From NCBI GenBank assembly GCA_022775005.1, contig JALFJR010000063.1:1-42683 (forward strand): DNA of 42,683 bases. Reading direction: 5' to 3'. How positions within the stretch are numbered: position 1 is the stretch's first letter; each line of letters begins with the position of its first letter. Made by a program: the position numbers and the translations under genes. Source of the DNA: Parabacteroides sp. Its GTDB lineage: Bacteria; Bacteroidota; Bacteroidia; Bacteroidales; Tannerellaceae. This document shows, one piece after another, positions 16,411 through 23,520 of the stretch. The notes below the pieces were generated by a model. It was not told the DNA's origin, did no database searches, and worked only from the letters and a program-made list of their open reading frames with translations.

Positions 16411-17091
16411 TTAAACAACATCCGGATTCTCCGGTTCAGGCGTGGAAGGCTTGAAGGTAGCCACGAGGCTGACATCCTCGGTGATGGTGAGGCTACGCTC
16501 AGCATCGGTCACGTCATCGTCCCACTTCACAAACTGGTAGCCGGAGGCGGGGATCGCCTTGACAACTACCACATCATTCTCGTTGTAGAAACCCGCTCCA
16601 TCGAAAGTGCCGCTATTTTCCGGGCTCGCCAACAGCTCCACCTCGAAATCGCCCAGCTTGTCGCCCGCGGAGTTGACCGTCTTGATCAGTTTTCCCGTCC
16701 GGTCGTAGCAAGCGATGTTGACACTCGTGGTGCGCAGCTCGTTCTTGATATCGACCGAAGGGGTGAAGATCACCTTGCGGGCGGTGATCAGGTCCGACGA
16801 GACCTTCTCTACGGTGCTGGCCGAGGCCGCCTTCACGCCGAAACGCATCGTGCCCAACCCGGGGATCGCCACGGAGTGCCCCTCCGTAGCCCACGTCTGG
16901 ATCACGGAGCCAATCGCATCCCAGGCGGCGTTCAACACGCCTCGGTTGATGTTTGAGCGGACCGCCGCCTCTTGGATCACCTTCGAGGCGCTCAGCTTGT
17001 TGTAGATCACGGGCGACAGCACATAGCGATAGGTGCCTGCGTACTTACCGATTTGGATCAATACCTCTTTTGCTTTCAGGTTTATTCCCAT
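16411..17091 (-). CDS. HU-like DNA-binding protein with C-terminal beta-repeat domain
   Basis: A 226-aa protein. Residues 1-125 resemble the HU/IHF-like (HU-HIG) domain of Bacteroidetes: NKLSASKVIQEAAVRSNINR is the helical arm and HSVAIPGLGTMRFGVKA is the saddle strand where HU proteins have the V-x-x-PGFG pattern. The part from about 175 on (VVVVKAIPASGYQFVKWDDD followed by SLVATFKP) is an InlB-type beta-grasp repeat. A proline/glutamate tail ends the protein. HU proteins bend DNA; a C-terminal repeat of this kind is more common on secreted proteins, so where this one acts is unclear. It is upstream of smalltalk and downstream of the DUF4248 gene. Confidence 0.75.
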   Translation of the reverse strand: MGINLKAKEVLIQIGKYAGTYRYVLSPVIYNKLSASKVIQEAAVRSNINRGVLNAAWDAIGSVIQTWATEGHSVAIPGLGTMRFGVKAASASTVEKVSSDLITARKVIFTPSVDIKNELRTTSVNIACYDRTGKLIKTVNSAGDKLGDFEVELLASPENSGTFDGAGFYNENDVVVVKAIPASGYQFVKWDDDVTDAERSLTITEDVSLVATFKPSTPEPENPDVV

Positions 17092-17406
17092 GCAGTTGAT
17101 TCCCTCAGTGACTCAGGTGGACCACGGGCGCTGTGGGAGGCGGCTAACCCGTGGCTTGTTCATCCAAAAAACGCCCGCCGCAAGACATCCTGAGTCGCTA
17201 TCCCTTGGCGAGTGGAGAGGAGATAGTTAGGGCGGGAGATTTCCCTAACTGGAGAAAAATATTTTCCTAACTGGCGAAGTGACCCTTCTCATCTCCTTTT
17301 TCTTTGTTGCAAAATTACTTCCGTCGCTCTCCGCCATCAGCGGTTTCAGCCCGATCGCCTTTGATTTCGCCGGATTCCACAGGATTTTGATGGATTATGA
17401 GGCCAA
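17092..17406. other. 315-bp gap upstream of the HU-like gene
   Basis: No gene is supported here. It holds the repeat/hairpin cluster at 17225-17274 and, closer to the HU start, a G+C-rich stretch. It is probably the control region of the HU-like/smalltalk transcript. Confidence 0.4.
17225..17274. promoter_or_regulatory. Hairpin and direct repeats upstream of HU-like gene
   Basis: AGTTAGGG (17225-17232) and CCCTAACT (17243-17250) form a dyad. TTTCCCTAACTGG (17240-17252) is repeated as TTTTCCTAACTGG at 17262-17274, 22 bp apart, or two helical turns. Three copies of a CCTAACT unit in 50 bp suggest a protein-binding site; a self-regulating HU-like protein would be one candidate. Confidence 0.45.
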
Positions 17407-17637
17407 TTACGGATCCCCCAGATACTTCACGATGAGACTCACTTGGAGCGGGGTGAAACACTTCGTGTGCTTATCGTAGCCGGTGGCCTCCAACGCAGCC
17501 CAAAGCGGGGCGCAACGACGGAGCCAGACTTTCAGGTGGCACACGGCAGTGTCGTGCGTGGAAGTGGGGAAATAGCGCAGGGCCAGCTCCTTCTTGCTGT
17601 ATGCCCTGATCTCGAAAGGTTTGTCTGTGTTGTCCAT
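17407..17637 (-). CDS. DUF4248 domain protein
   Basis: A 76-aa protein: FEIRAYSKKELALRYFPTST, then LKVWLRRCAPLWAALEATGY and FTPLQVSLIVKYLGDP. This is the DUF4248 pattern, a small helix-turn-helix-like protein (ELAxxYxP ... FTPxQVxxIVxxLGxP) common in Bacteroides beside primase-helicase and HU-like genes. The order of motifs (a recognition of A-Y-x-K-x-E-L-A like excisionase/MerR-type proteins) suggests DNA binding, but that is inference. It lies 35 bp downstream of the primase-helicase gene on the same strand. Confidence 0.85.
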   Translation of the reverse strand: MDNTDKPFEIRAYSKKELALRYFPTSTHDTAVCHLKVWLRRCAPLWAALEATGYDKHTKCFTPLQVSLIVKYLGDP

Positions 17638-17672
17638 AAAAAAACAGCCCTATTGATTTGAATACTAAATAT

Positions 17673-19499
17673 TTATACCTCATTCCCAAAGAGGTCGGTC
17701 TCCGGCAGCCAAAAGCCGCTGTCGCTCGACCAGTCGGTGTTCGCCGGGTTGTGCTCCGCATCCCGCTCGCAGGGGCAGTAACGGCCACTGACCGCCTTAT
17801 AGACGAATGAGGCCTGTTTGCCCTTGCTGCCATACTGCTTGCGACGCACCTTATCGACCGAGAGGGTCACGATGCCATGCTCATCGTCTCGATCGACGCA
17901 GAAGACGTAGTCGGCCTTGTTGCCGAAATCGGCGGTGCCCGAGATGTCCTCCAAGGTGATGCGCCGCTTCCGGCCGTCGATCATCATCTCCACCTTGCGG
18001 GGATGCGCCACGAGGAAGATCAGCAGGTCGTTCTTGATGGCGAAGTCGCGCAATGCCCCGATCACGTAGCTATCCCAGGCGTTCTCCGACCGTTGGGCGT
18101 TGTTCTCCTTGAGGATGAAGTTATAGGGGTCGAGCACCAGCATCCGGATGCCCCGTTTGCGCACCAAGGTGAGGGCACGGGCCTGCAAGGTCTCCAACCG
18201 CTGCTCGCTGAAGGGGAGGTCGATCCAGGTCATCCGCTCCCGCATGAACCGCTTGCAACGGAGGAACTGGCCGTAGGAGACACCCAAGTTCTTGCGGTTG
18301 TCGAACGAGCGATCCGCCAGCTTCTCGATCAGCTTGCGGGCATGATCCATCAGCGTGTTCTCGGGGCTCCAGTAGCCCACGTTCCAATCCGTGCGGAGCA
18401 GGAGGCGCAGCACCAACTCGTCGAGCCACTCACTCTTGCCGTCGTTGGTACGCCCGGTGATCAGCGCCAACTGCCCCGTGGCGAAGCTGACGATCCGGTC
18501 GAAATTCTTCCAGCCGGTCGGCACACCCGTCTGCGGGCCATTCTGGTAGAGCGCATCTAATTCCTCCTCGAACGATTCCACCGTGCGGATGTCTTGCAGG
18601 GGCACCGGTTGCGCCTCAGCGATGCGTTGCCGCAGGCTCTCCACCCCGTTTTTGATCAGCTCCTCGTTGGCATCCTTACAGCCCTCACTGAAAAACACCC
18701 GCTTGCAACGCTCCGGCCCGAAGCGACGCACCAGCACCTCGGCGCACTTCACGCCCGGCGCATCCATGTCGGGAGCGACCAAGATCCACTCCTTGTCCTC
18801 GAAGTAGAGCTCATACACCCGGTTGAGGTAGTCGGTGCTGCCATTCGCCCCGCTCGGCAGGCTCACCACGCTCTTGAAGCCGGCGGTGAGCAGGGCCAGC
18901 ACGTCAAACTCCCCCTCGGTGATGATCACCGTCTGCTCGCCCAGGCAGCTATCGAGGTTGTAGGGGATCAGCTCCGCCCCCTTCTCCATCTTGAAGTGCT
19001 TCCGCCCACTGCGGTATTTGCGGTTGATCAGCACCCCCTGCTCAAAGTAGTTGAACACCACGCAATCCTCCTCCTTGCCCGACTGCGGCATGAAGCAGCG
19101 CTCCTCCGTCACCTGCAACTCACGCAGCACGTCGAGGCTCAACTGGCGGGTCGCACAGAGGTAACTGCGCAACTTCTCGCTGAACTGATCGGCGTAGCGA
19201 GGCTCCGCCGCCGGCTTGGGGCGGGTGTAAGCCGTGCGCCGATGCACCAGCTGCACCGCCTTCTCCTTCCGTTCCTGATACGCCCTCGTGTCCATGCGCC
19301 AGTCCGCCCCACAGTTGTGGCAGTGGCAGCAGCCATTGTCGAGGTTCACATAGAGCTCCCGCTCCTTCTTATGCACATTTCGGCGCGCGTCGTGGCACTT
19401 CGGGCAATAGGTACGGATAGCGTTCTGCCCACTCACCGCCTTGGCATTTTGCAACGAGATGCCATAAAAACTCAAATCATACTTACTCGCATTCATCAT
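17673..19499 (-). CDS. TOPRIM primase-helicase (DnaG zinc finger, TOPRIM, DnaB-like ATPase)
   Basis: A 608-aa protein with the layout of phage T7 gp4 or Twinkle. Residues 25-65 form a zinc finger (TYCPKCHDARR, CCHCHNCGADWR). TOPRIM motifs follow near 195-270: VIITEGEFDVLALLTAGFKS with the catalytic glutamate, and VAPDMDAPG with the acidic pair. The C-terminal half is a RecA-type DnaB helicase: Walker A GRTNDGKSEW, Walker B RMLVLDPYNF, and VAHPRK, motif 3. All key residues are present. It would prime and unwind DNA, so the cassette once supported replication of a mobile element. It follows the DUF4373 gene, with four 7-bp tandem repeats between them. Confidence 0.85.
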   Translation of the reverse strand: MMNASKYDLSFYGISLQNAKAVSGQNAIRTYCPKCHDARRNVHKKERELYVNLDNGCCHCHNCGADWRMDTRAYQERKEKAVQLVHRRTAYTRPKPAAEPRYADQFSEKLRSYLCATRQLSLDVLRELQVTEERCFMPQSGKEEDCVVFNYFEQGVLINRKYRSGRKHFKMEKGAELIPYNLDSCLGEQTVIITEGEFDVLALLTAGFKSVVSLPSGANGSTDYLNRVYELYFEDKEWILVAPDMDAPGVKCAEVLVRRFGPERCKRVFFSEGCKDANEELIKNGVESLRQRIAEAQPVPLQDIRTVESFEEELDALYQNGPQTGVPTGWKNFDRIVSFATGQLALITGRTNDGKSEWLDELVLRLLLRTDWNVGYWSPENTLMDHARKLIEKLADRSFDNRKNLGVSYGQFLRCKRFMRERMTWIDLPFSEQRLETLQARALTLVRKRGIRMLVLDPYNFILKENNAQRSENAWDSYVIGALRDFAIKNDLLIFLVAHPRKVEMMIDGRKRRITLEDISGTADFGNKADYVFCVDRDDEHGIVTLSVDKVRRKQYGSKGKQASFVYKAVSGRYCPCERDAEHNPANTDWSSDSGFWLPETDLFGNEV

Positions 19500-19527
19500 T
19501 CAAAACTCAAAACTCAAAATTCAAATC
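19500..19527. repeat. Four 7-bp tandem repeats between primase-helicase and DUF4373 genes
   Basis: TCAAAAC, TCAAAAC, TCAAAAT and TCAAATC run head to tail from 19500 to 19527, filling the gap and covering the last codons of the DUF4373 gene. The unit is a low-complexity spacer type often seen between Bacteroides genes; it may tune translation of the primase gene. Confidence 0.6.
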
Positions 19528-20363
19528 ACAATCCAGCATTGCTCCGCAAAGTCCCAATCGGCCCGCTCATCGGGACGAGGAGGCGCCTCATCGGGCAAAG
19601 GGATGCCGTGATAAAGGCGATGGCCGGGACAGCTGCCCCTGTCCTCGAAGCGATAGGGATTCTCCTTAGGATGCTGCGCCTCATACGCCTCCAACGCCTT
19701 GCGCAGTGCAGGGCCGGTGACAGGATGGGTGGTGAAACAACTGAAATACTGCTTCGCCTCCCGCAGCGAGCGGATACCCCGCAGGTTGTCGTTGGCCTCG
19801 GCGTGCAGCCGAAACTGCCGGATCGCCTCCGTCCAATGGCGAGCCAACAGCCCGCTAAACCCGCTTCGCATCATCACCGCCTCCGCCCACGGATCATCCG
19901 CCCGCAGCTGGTCGAGCAGGTCGGGAGCATCGGCCGCTTTTAGAAGGAGGTCTTTGTCTTTATCTATGTCTTTATCTATATATACGCGCGGGCGCGCTGC
20001 GGGCAGCTCAAAATCAATTTTCGTTTCACCATTCTGCGTTTCCGTGAAACTTTCGCCCTCCTCTTCGAACTCTAAAAAATCAATTGCCGAACGCACAACC
20101 CCCTTCTGATCGATGCGAAACAGGTTCGGGTCATTCACCACGGCCTTCACCGTTGTCGGCGAGGCCCCATGCACCTTGATCGCCTTGGCCTGCGTCAAGG
20201 TGAGGCAGCGGCTGGAACGGCGATACAGCTCCATCAAAATGGCGATATAGACACCAAATCCCCCGATTCTTTTCTGGGCTACCAACTCCGCTATCCGTGC
20301 GTCATCCATCAGGTTGACCGGCAGCTTGATCCATACGATTTTTTTACTTGTTTTCTTGCTCAT
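19521..20363 (-). CDS. DUF4373-type replication-initiator-like protein
   Basis: A 280-aa protein. The N-terminal ~100 residues (WIKLPVNLMDDARIAELVAQ, then IGGFGVYIAILMELYRRSSR and DPNLFRIDQKGVVRSAIDFL) form the winged-helix-like DUF4373/Lin1244 domain seen in phage and plasmid replication-initiator proteins. The middle is acidic and low-complexity (YIDKDIDKDKDLLLKA); the C-terminal ~120 residues are helical and end in a tryptophan-rich DWDFAEQCWIVI. It is the first gene of the primase cassette, and the repeats at 20409-20530 lie just upstream. A role in recognising those sites to start replication is inference from family and position. Confidence 0.7.
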   Translation of the reverse strand: MSKKTSKKIVWIKLPVNLMDDARIAELVAQKRIGGFGVYIAILMELYRRSSRCLTLTQAKAIKVHGASPTTVKAVVNDPNLFRIDQKGVVRSAIDFLEFEEEGESFTETQNGETKIDFELPAARPRVYIDKDIDKDKDLLLKAADAPDLLDQLRADDPWAEAVMMRSGFSGLLARHWTEAIRQFRLHAEANDNLRGIRSLREAKQYFSCFTTHPVTGPALRKALEAYEAQHPKENPYRFEDRGSCPGHRLYHGIPLPDEAPPRPDERADWDFAEQCWIVI

Positions 20364-20408
20364 ACACTTAACATTTAAATGATTATGAGCGCAAGGTAGG
20401 ACGGAAAA

Positions 20409-20530
20409 GTTACTACGTTCGTCCCCTCCCTTTTGTGCGTAGTAACCCGAGCTATAAATGATTCATACGCTGTGAACTATTTTTTCGGCAAAAATCTACA
20501 ACGTTGTAAAATGCCCCTGAAGCGTAGTAA
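20409..20530. promoter_or_regulatory. Three TTACTACG boxes and a 12-bp palindrome upstream of DUF4373 gene
   Basis: GTTACTACG (20409-20417) is inverted as CGTAGTAAC (20438-20446), and GCGTAGTAA recurs at 20522-20530. Between them TACAACGTTGTA (20497-20508) is a perfect palindrome. The cluster lies 45-170 bp upstream of the DUF4373 start. It looks like a set of operators or iterons for the adjoining cassette. Confidence 0.5.
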
Positions 20531-20564
20531 AAAATGGTGGGGGCGGCAAGAAGATAGATTACCC

Positions 20565-21548
20565 TCAACGCAAGCGATCCGGCTTAGGATAAAGATTCAT
20601 CCTGAACGCCTCCACAATATGCGCAATTAATGCCTTCGTCTCCTCTTTCGTGCGCTTACGCTCGCTGCGGATGTCTTTCGGGAGCCTATTCCCATCCTTA
20701 TCGACAAAATTGCGTTTCACAATTGTCCATTTGAACCGCTTATCAGGTTCAGTAGTGACAGGCGGGTTTTCACCGTCACAAAGATCTTTGAACAGGTGGG
20801 TAAGCAAATGCAGTTCCCTCGTCCATTTGATCACTACAGAGGTCTCCTTTCCCATGAAAATCAGCCTGAGTTGACGCATCTTGGTCTCCTTGGCGATCAG
20901 TCCATGCTCTTGCATGAATGGGAAGATGTCTTCCATGACCGCGTCAATTTCTCCTTCGTAGTTAAAATAGCAAGCAGATGAAGAGGATTGATGGGAGTCT
21001 CCTTTTTTCTCCATGCGAGCTAAGAGCTGCGCAATCTCCTTCGAGAGGCTCTCCTCGCTCTCCACATAGACAAGTATCCAGTCAATCAATTCACCTACGA
21101 ACTTCCTGTAGTTAGGGAGGCAAATCTGGTGCATGTGCTCCTCGTTGCCCTTGACATAGCGTGTGCAAAGGCAAGAATAGAGCAGGTCCATCAATCCTTT
21201 ATGATAAAGTGGATCCGGAATTTTGCGCAGCGTCTCCAAAAGGGAGGTATAAATCATGGCGACCTCGGCTATGATGTCCTTGTTTTTGCTATATGCGTCG
21301 ATAATGCGATACTCACCGAAAGTGTCTGTCCAAAGATTCTCACATCGGGAATAGGCTTTCTCAGGGAAACTGATCAGCTCATCCAGCAATTGGATGGCAT
21401 CAATGAATAACTCTTCCGGCGAGATGGGAATGGTACATCGGTGGTCGAGAAACTCCCTGTGTATCTCTCTGCACAAGCGATAAAATGGTTCGTTCACGAA
21501 ATGTAATCTAATCTTCTCCTTCTCAGTTCGTTTGAGGCGTTCTGTCAT
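20565..21548 (-). CDS. Hypothetical protein, 327 aa
   Basis: I do not recognise this protein. It is soluble, mainly helical, and rich in Glu, Lys, Leu and Ile, with a cysteine pair in LLYSCLCTRYVKGNEEHMHQ and a serine-rich patch (HQSSSSACYF) near residue 190. The C-terminus is very basic (RSERKRTKEETKALIAH). It starts divergently from the small operon at 21750, sharing a 200-bp control region, and ends about 200 bp before the DUF4373 gene on the same strand, so it may be part of the cassette. A -7 box (TATCTTTG, minus strand, 21608-21615) fits its promoter. Function unknown. Confidence 0.7.
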   Translation of the reverse strand: MTERLKRTEKEKIRLHFVNEPFYRLCREIHREFLDHRCTIPISPEELFIDAIQLLDELISFPEKAYSRCENLWTDTFGEYRIIDAYSKNKDIIAEVAMIYTSLLETLRKIPDPLYHKGLMDLLYSCLCTRYVKGNEEHMHQICLPNYRKFVGELIDWILVYVESEESLSKEIAQLLARMEKKGDSHQSSSSACYFNYEGEIDAVMEDIFPFMQEHGLIAKETKMRQLRLIFMGKETSVVIKWTRELHLLTHLFKDLCDGENPPVTTEPDKRFKWTIVKRNFVDKDGNRLPKDIRSERKRTKEETKALIAHIVEAFRMNLYPKPDRLR

Positions 21549-21607
21549 CTAATCTATTTATAATGTTATACCGTTTCCTATTCCGATGCTTTTGACCGCA
21601 TTAGCAA

Positions 21608-21615
21608 CAAAGATA
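21608..21615 (-). promoter_or_regulatory. -7 box for the 327-aa gene
   Basis: Minus-strand TATCTTTG matches TAnnTTTG about 60 bp before the ATG at 21548. A -33 box at the usual distance is not clear. Confidence 0.4.
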
Positions 21616-21699
21616 GGGAAAGCCGCCGAGAAATCACCTAATAAACCCCGTTTTTCCCTGTTGAAACGCCACAATGTGATGTCTCTACTTTACCATATG

Positions 21700-21730
21700 T
21701 TGTAAAAGTAAATACTATGTATTACATTTG
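21700..21730 (+). promoter_or_regulatory. Bacteroidetes promoter of the 52-aa/DUF6169-like/MFS operon
   Basis: TTG (21700-21702), a 20-bp spacer and TACATTTG (21723-21730). The box lies downstream of an in-frame ATG at 21717, which shows that the true start of the first gene is the ATG at 21750. Confidence 0.6.
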
Positions 21731-21749
21731 CGGGAAAAAGATTAGTCTT

Positions 21750-21908
21750 ATGAACAATACGACATCACAGACCAGAGAGGATATTTTAGCGAAAGTGGAG
21801 GCTTCCAAAGAAAGAAAGCGCAAACGTCTTGCTGAGATGGAAATTCGTGCACGGGAGTTATTTAAGGAACACACAGGCACAGATCCTAAATATGTTTATT
21901 CGCTATGA
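21750..21908 (+). CDS. Small basic protein, 52 aa
   Basis: A charged helical protein, MNNTTSQTREDILAKVEASK followed by a lysine/arginine-rich stretch (ERKRKRLAEM) and ending KYVYSL. No family is recognised. Its stop overlaps the start of the next gene by 4 bp (ATGA), so the two are translationally coupled. The pair, a small charged helical protein followed by a ~140-aa protein, resembles toxin-antitoxin or partner-protein arrangements in layout only. Start chosen because the promoter -7 box lies after the upstream ATG. Confidence 0.65.
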   Translation: MNNTTSQTREDILAKVEASKERKRKRLAEMEIRARELFKEHTGTDPKYVYSL

Positions 21909-22333
21909 ACCCACTCTGTCTGGGGCATTTAAATAGCGTCTCTCCATATAAAGTTAAACGTGATGAGGCCAGTGGTTTATACTATTTCATCACGAAGAAT
22001 CAAGTGCAGTTAACGATAGACTTCATGGATGATGATCTAATCACAACTGCTGAGTCCTATCAGTTTGTGATAAACAATGCTAACAATCAGCTATGCGAAA
22101 CGAGCGATGGCAAACAGAAGGCTCGTAGTCGTTTATTTAGCTACTGGTTTGAAACCTATGCTTATGCAAAACTGTTTACTTGCATGACAACATCACTCCT
22201 TGATTTAGAAGGAGTATATAATTCTGCAACGTTAATCATTCGGAATGATCATCCGAACTATCGAGACGTAATTGCTGATTTCACTAACATCTCAGCTGTC
22301 TTGAGCGAGAAACCTATTTCTCCGGCATTATGA
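21905..22333 (+). CDS. DUF6169-like protein
   Basis: A 142-aa protein. SPYKVKRDEASGLYYFITKN, then YQFVINNANNQLCETSDGKQ and KARSRLFSYWFETYAY resemble the DUF6169 family of Bacteroidetes, where a Y-x-F-x-T strand is followed by an L-C-x-x-SDG-x-Q-xx-R-xx-x-F-xx-WF motif. The match is from memory of the pattern and is tentative. It overlaps the 52-aa gene by 4 bp and the MFS transporter gene by 4 bp (ATGA both times), giving three coupled genes. The family's function is unknown. Confidence 0.55.
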   Translation: MNPLCLGHLNSVSPYKVKRDEASGLYYFITKNQVQLTIDFMDDDLITTAESYQFVINNANNQLCETSDGKQKARSRLFSYWFETYAYAKLFTCMTTSLLDLEGVYNSATLIIRNDHPNYRDVIADFTNISAVLSEKPISPAL

Positions 22334-23520
22334 ATGCAAATAGAAACGAAGAACGTTTGTGGAACAGAGAGTATGGCAAGGTGATGTGCAGCAACTTCAT
22401 GCTGTTCTTCTCCTTCTACCTGCTTACGCCGCTGCTGCCGATCTATCTGGCGGAACGGTTCGGGGCTGATAAAGACACGATCGGCCTCGTGTTGTCGGGC
22501 TATGTGGTGGCGGCCCTGCTTATCCGACCCTTCAGCGGCTTCATCGTCGATACGTTCGATCGCAAGAAGGTGCTGATGAGCTGTTTTTTCCTCTTTTTCA
22601 TCTGCTTCGCCGGCTATTTAGGAGCGGCCACGCTGCTGCTCTTTGCCATTGTCCGCACCTTCCATGGCCTCCCGTTCGGGGCGACGACCGTTGCCAACAG
22701 CACGGTGGCGATTGACACGTTGCCCTCGTCACGCCGCAACGAGGGGATTGGCTATTACGGTTTGAGCAACAACTTGGCTATGGCCATTGCACCCTCGGCT
22801 GGCATTGGGCTCTACTCGCTGACCGGCGATTTCGACCTGCTTTTCTGGATCTCGCTGATTGCGGCCGGTATCGGATTCTATTGTACGACCACCGTGCGCC
22901 TGCCCAAGCGTCTTCCCATACAGGGGAAGCCTCACCTAAGCGTAGATCGCTTCTTCTTAACACGAGGTTGGCTATTGGCGATCAACATTCTGCTCTTCGG
23001 CCTCTGCTGGGGCGTGATGAGCAACTATGTGGCTATCTACGGCAAAGAGGTGTTCGGTATCACCAACGGCACCGGCGCCTTTTTCGCACTGCTCTCCATC
23101 GGGCTGGTCGTATCCCGGCTTTATGGGGCGAAGTCACTGCGTGAGGGGTATCTGTCTGAGAATGCGATGCAGGGCGCAAGCATCAGTGCTGTTGGCTTTA
23201 CGCTGTTCGTCTTGTCGCCGGGCGAGTGGGCCTATTATCTTTCCGCCTTGCTCATCGGACTGGGCAATGGCCGCATGTTCCCCGCTTTCTTGAACATGTT
23301 CATCTCCGTGGCCCGCAACGACCAGCGAGGCACGGCCAACTCGACCATCCTTACTTCGTGGGACCTCGGAATGGGGTTGGGCATCCTCCTGGGTGGCGTG
23401 TTGATCGAATATGCAGGCTACATGGCGGCTTTCGCCTTCACTGCCGGATCGCAGATCGCCGGTGCCCTTCTGCTACTGTTCCGCACACGGCGGTTCTTCA
23501 TGGAACGGCGGTTGCGCTAA
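22330..23520 (+). CDS. MFS transporter
   Basis: A 396-aa inner-membrane protein with 12 predicted helices. The MFS signature is seen in loop 2-3 (RPFSGFIVDTFDRKKVLMSC) and again in the second half (GLVVSRLYGAKSLREGYLSE). The drug-export type motif GIGLYSLTGDFDLLFWIS and the loop GWLLAINILLFGLCWGVMSN are typical of small-molecule exporters. Substrate cannot be read from the sequence. Start overlaps the DUF6169-like stop by 4 bp. Its 3' end overlaps ispD on the opposite strand by 23 bp. The gene is G+C-rich, unlike the two small genes before it, so the coupling may be recent. Confidence 0.85.
   Translation: MNANRNEERLWNREYGKVMCSNFMLFFSFYLLTPLLPIYLAERFGADKDTIGLVLSGYVVAALLIRPFSGFIVDTFDRKKVLMSCFFLFFICFAGYLGAATLLLFAIVRTFHGLPFGATTVANSTVAIDTLPSSRRNEGIGYYGLSNNLAMAIAPSAGIGLYSLTGDFDLLFWISLIAAGIGFYCTTTVRLPKRLPIQGKPHLSVDRFFLTRGWLLAINILLFGLCWGVMSNYVAIYGKEVFGITNGTGAFFALLSIGLVVSRLYGAKSLREGYLSENAMQGASISAVGFTLFVLSPGEWAYYLSALLIGLGNGRMFPAFLNMFISVARNDQRGTANSTILTSWDLGMGLGILLGGVLIEYAGYMAAFAFTAGSQIAGALLLLFRTRRFFMERRLR

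Noticed and set aside
19500-19527. A CRISPR-like or long tandem array
   Set aside because: Only four 7-bp units with no spacers. No CRISPR pattern was seen anywhere in the window.
18594-19943. A 449-codon open frame on the plus strand
   Set aside because: It runs antisense across the primase-helicase and DUF4373 genes, has a low-complexity composition (His, Leu, Arg rich), and no domain. It is a shadow caused by high G+C third positions in the real gene.
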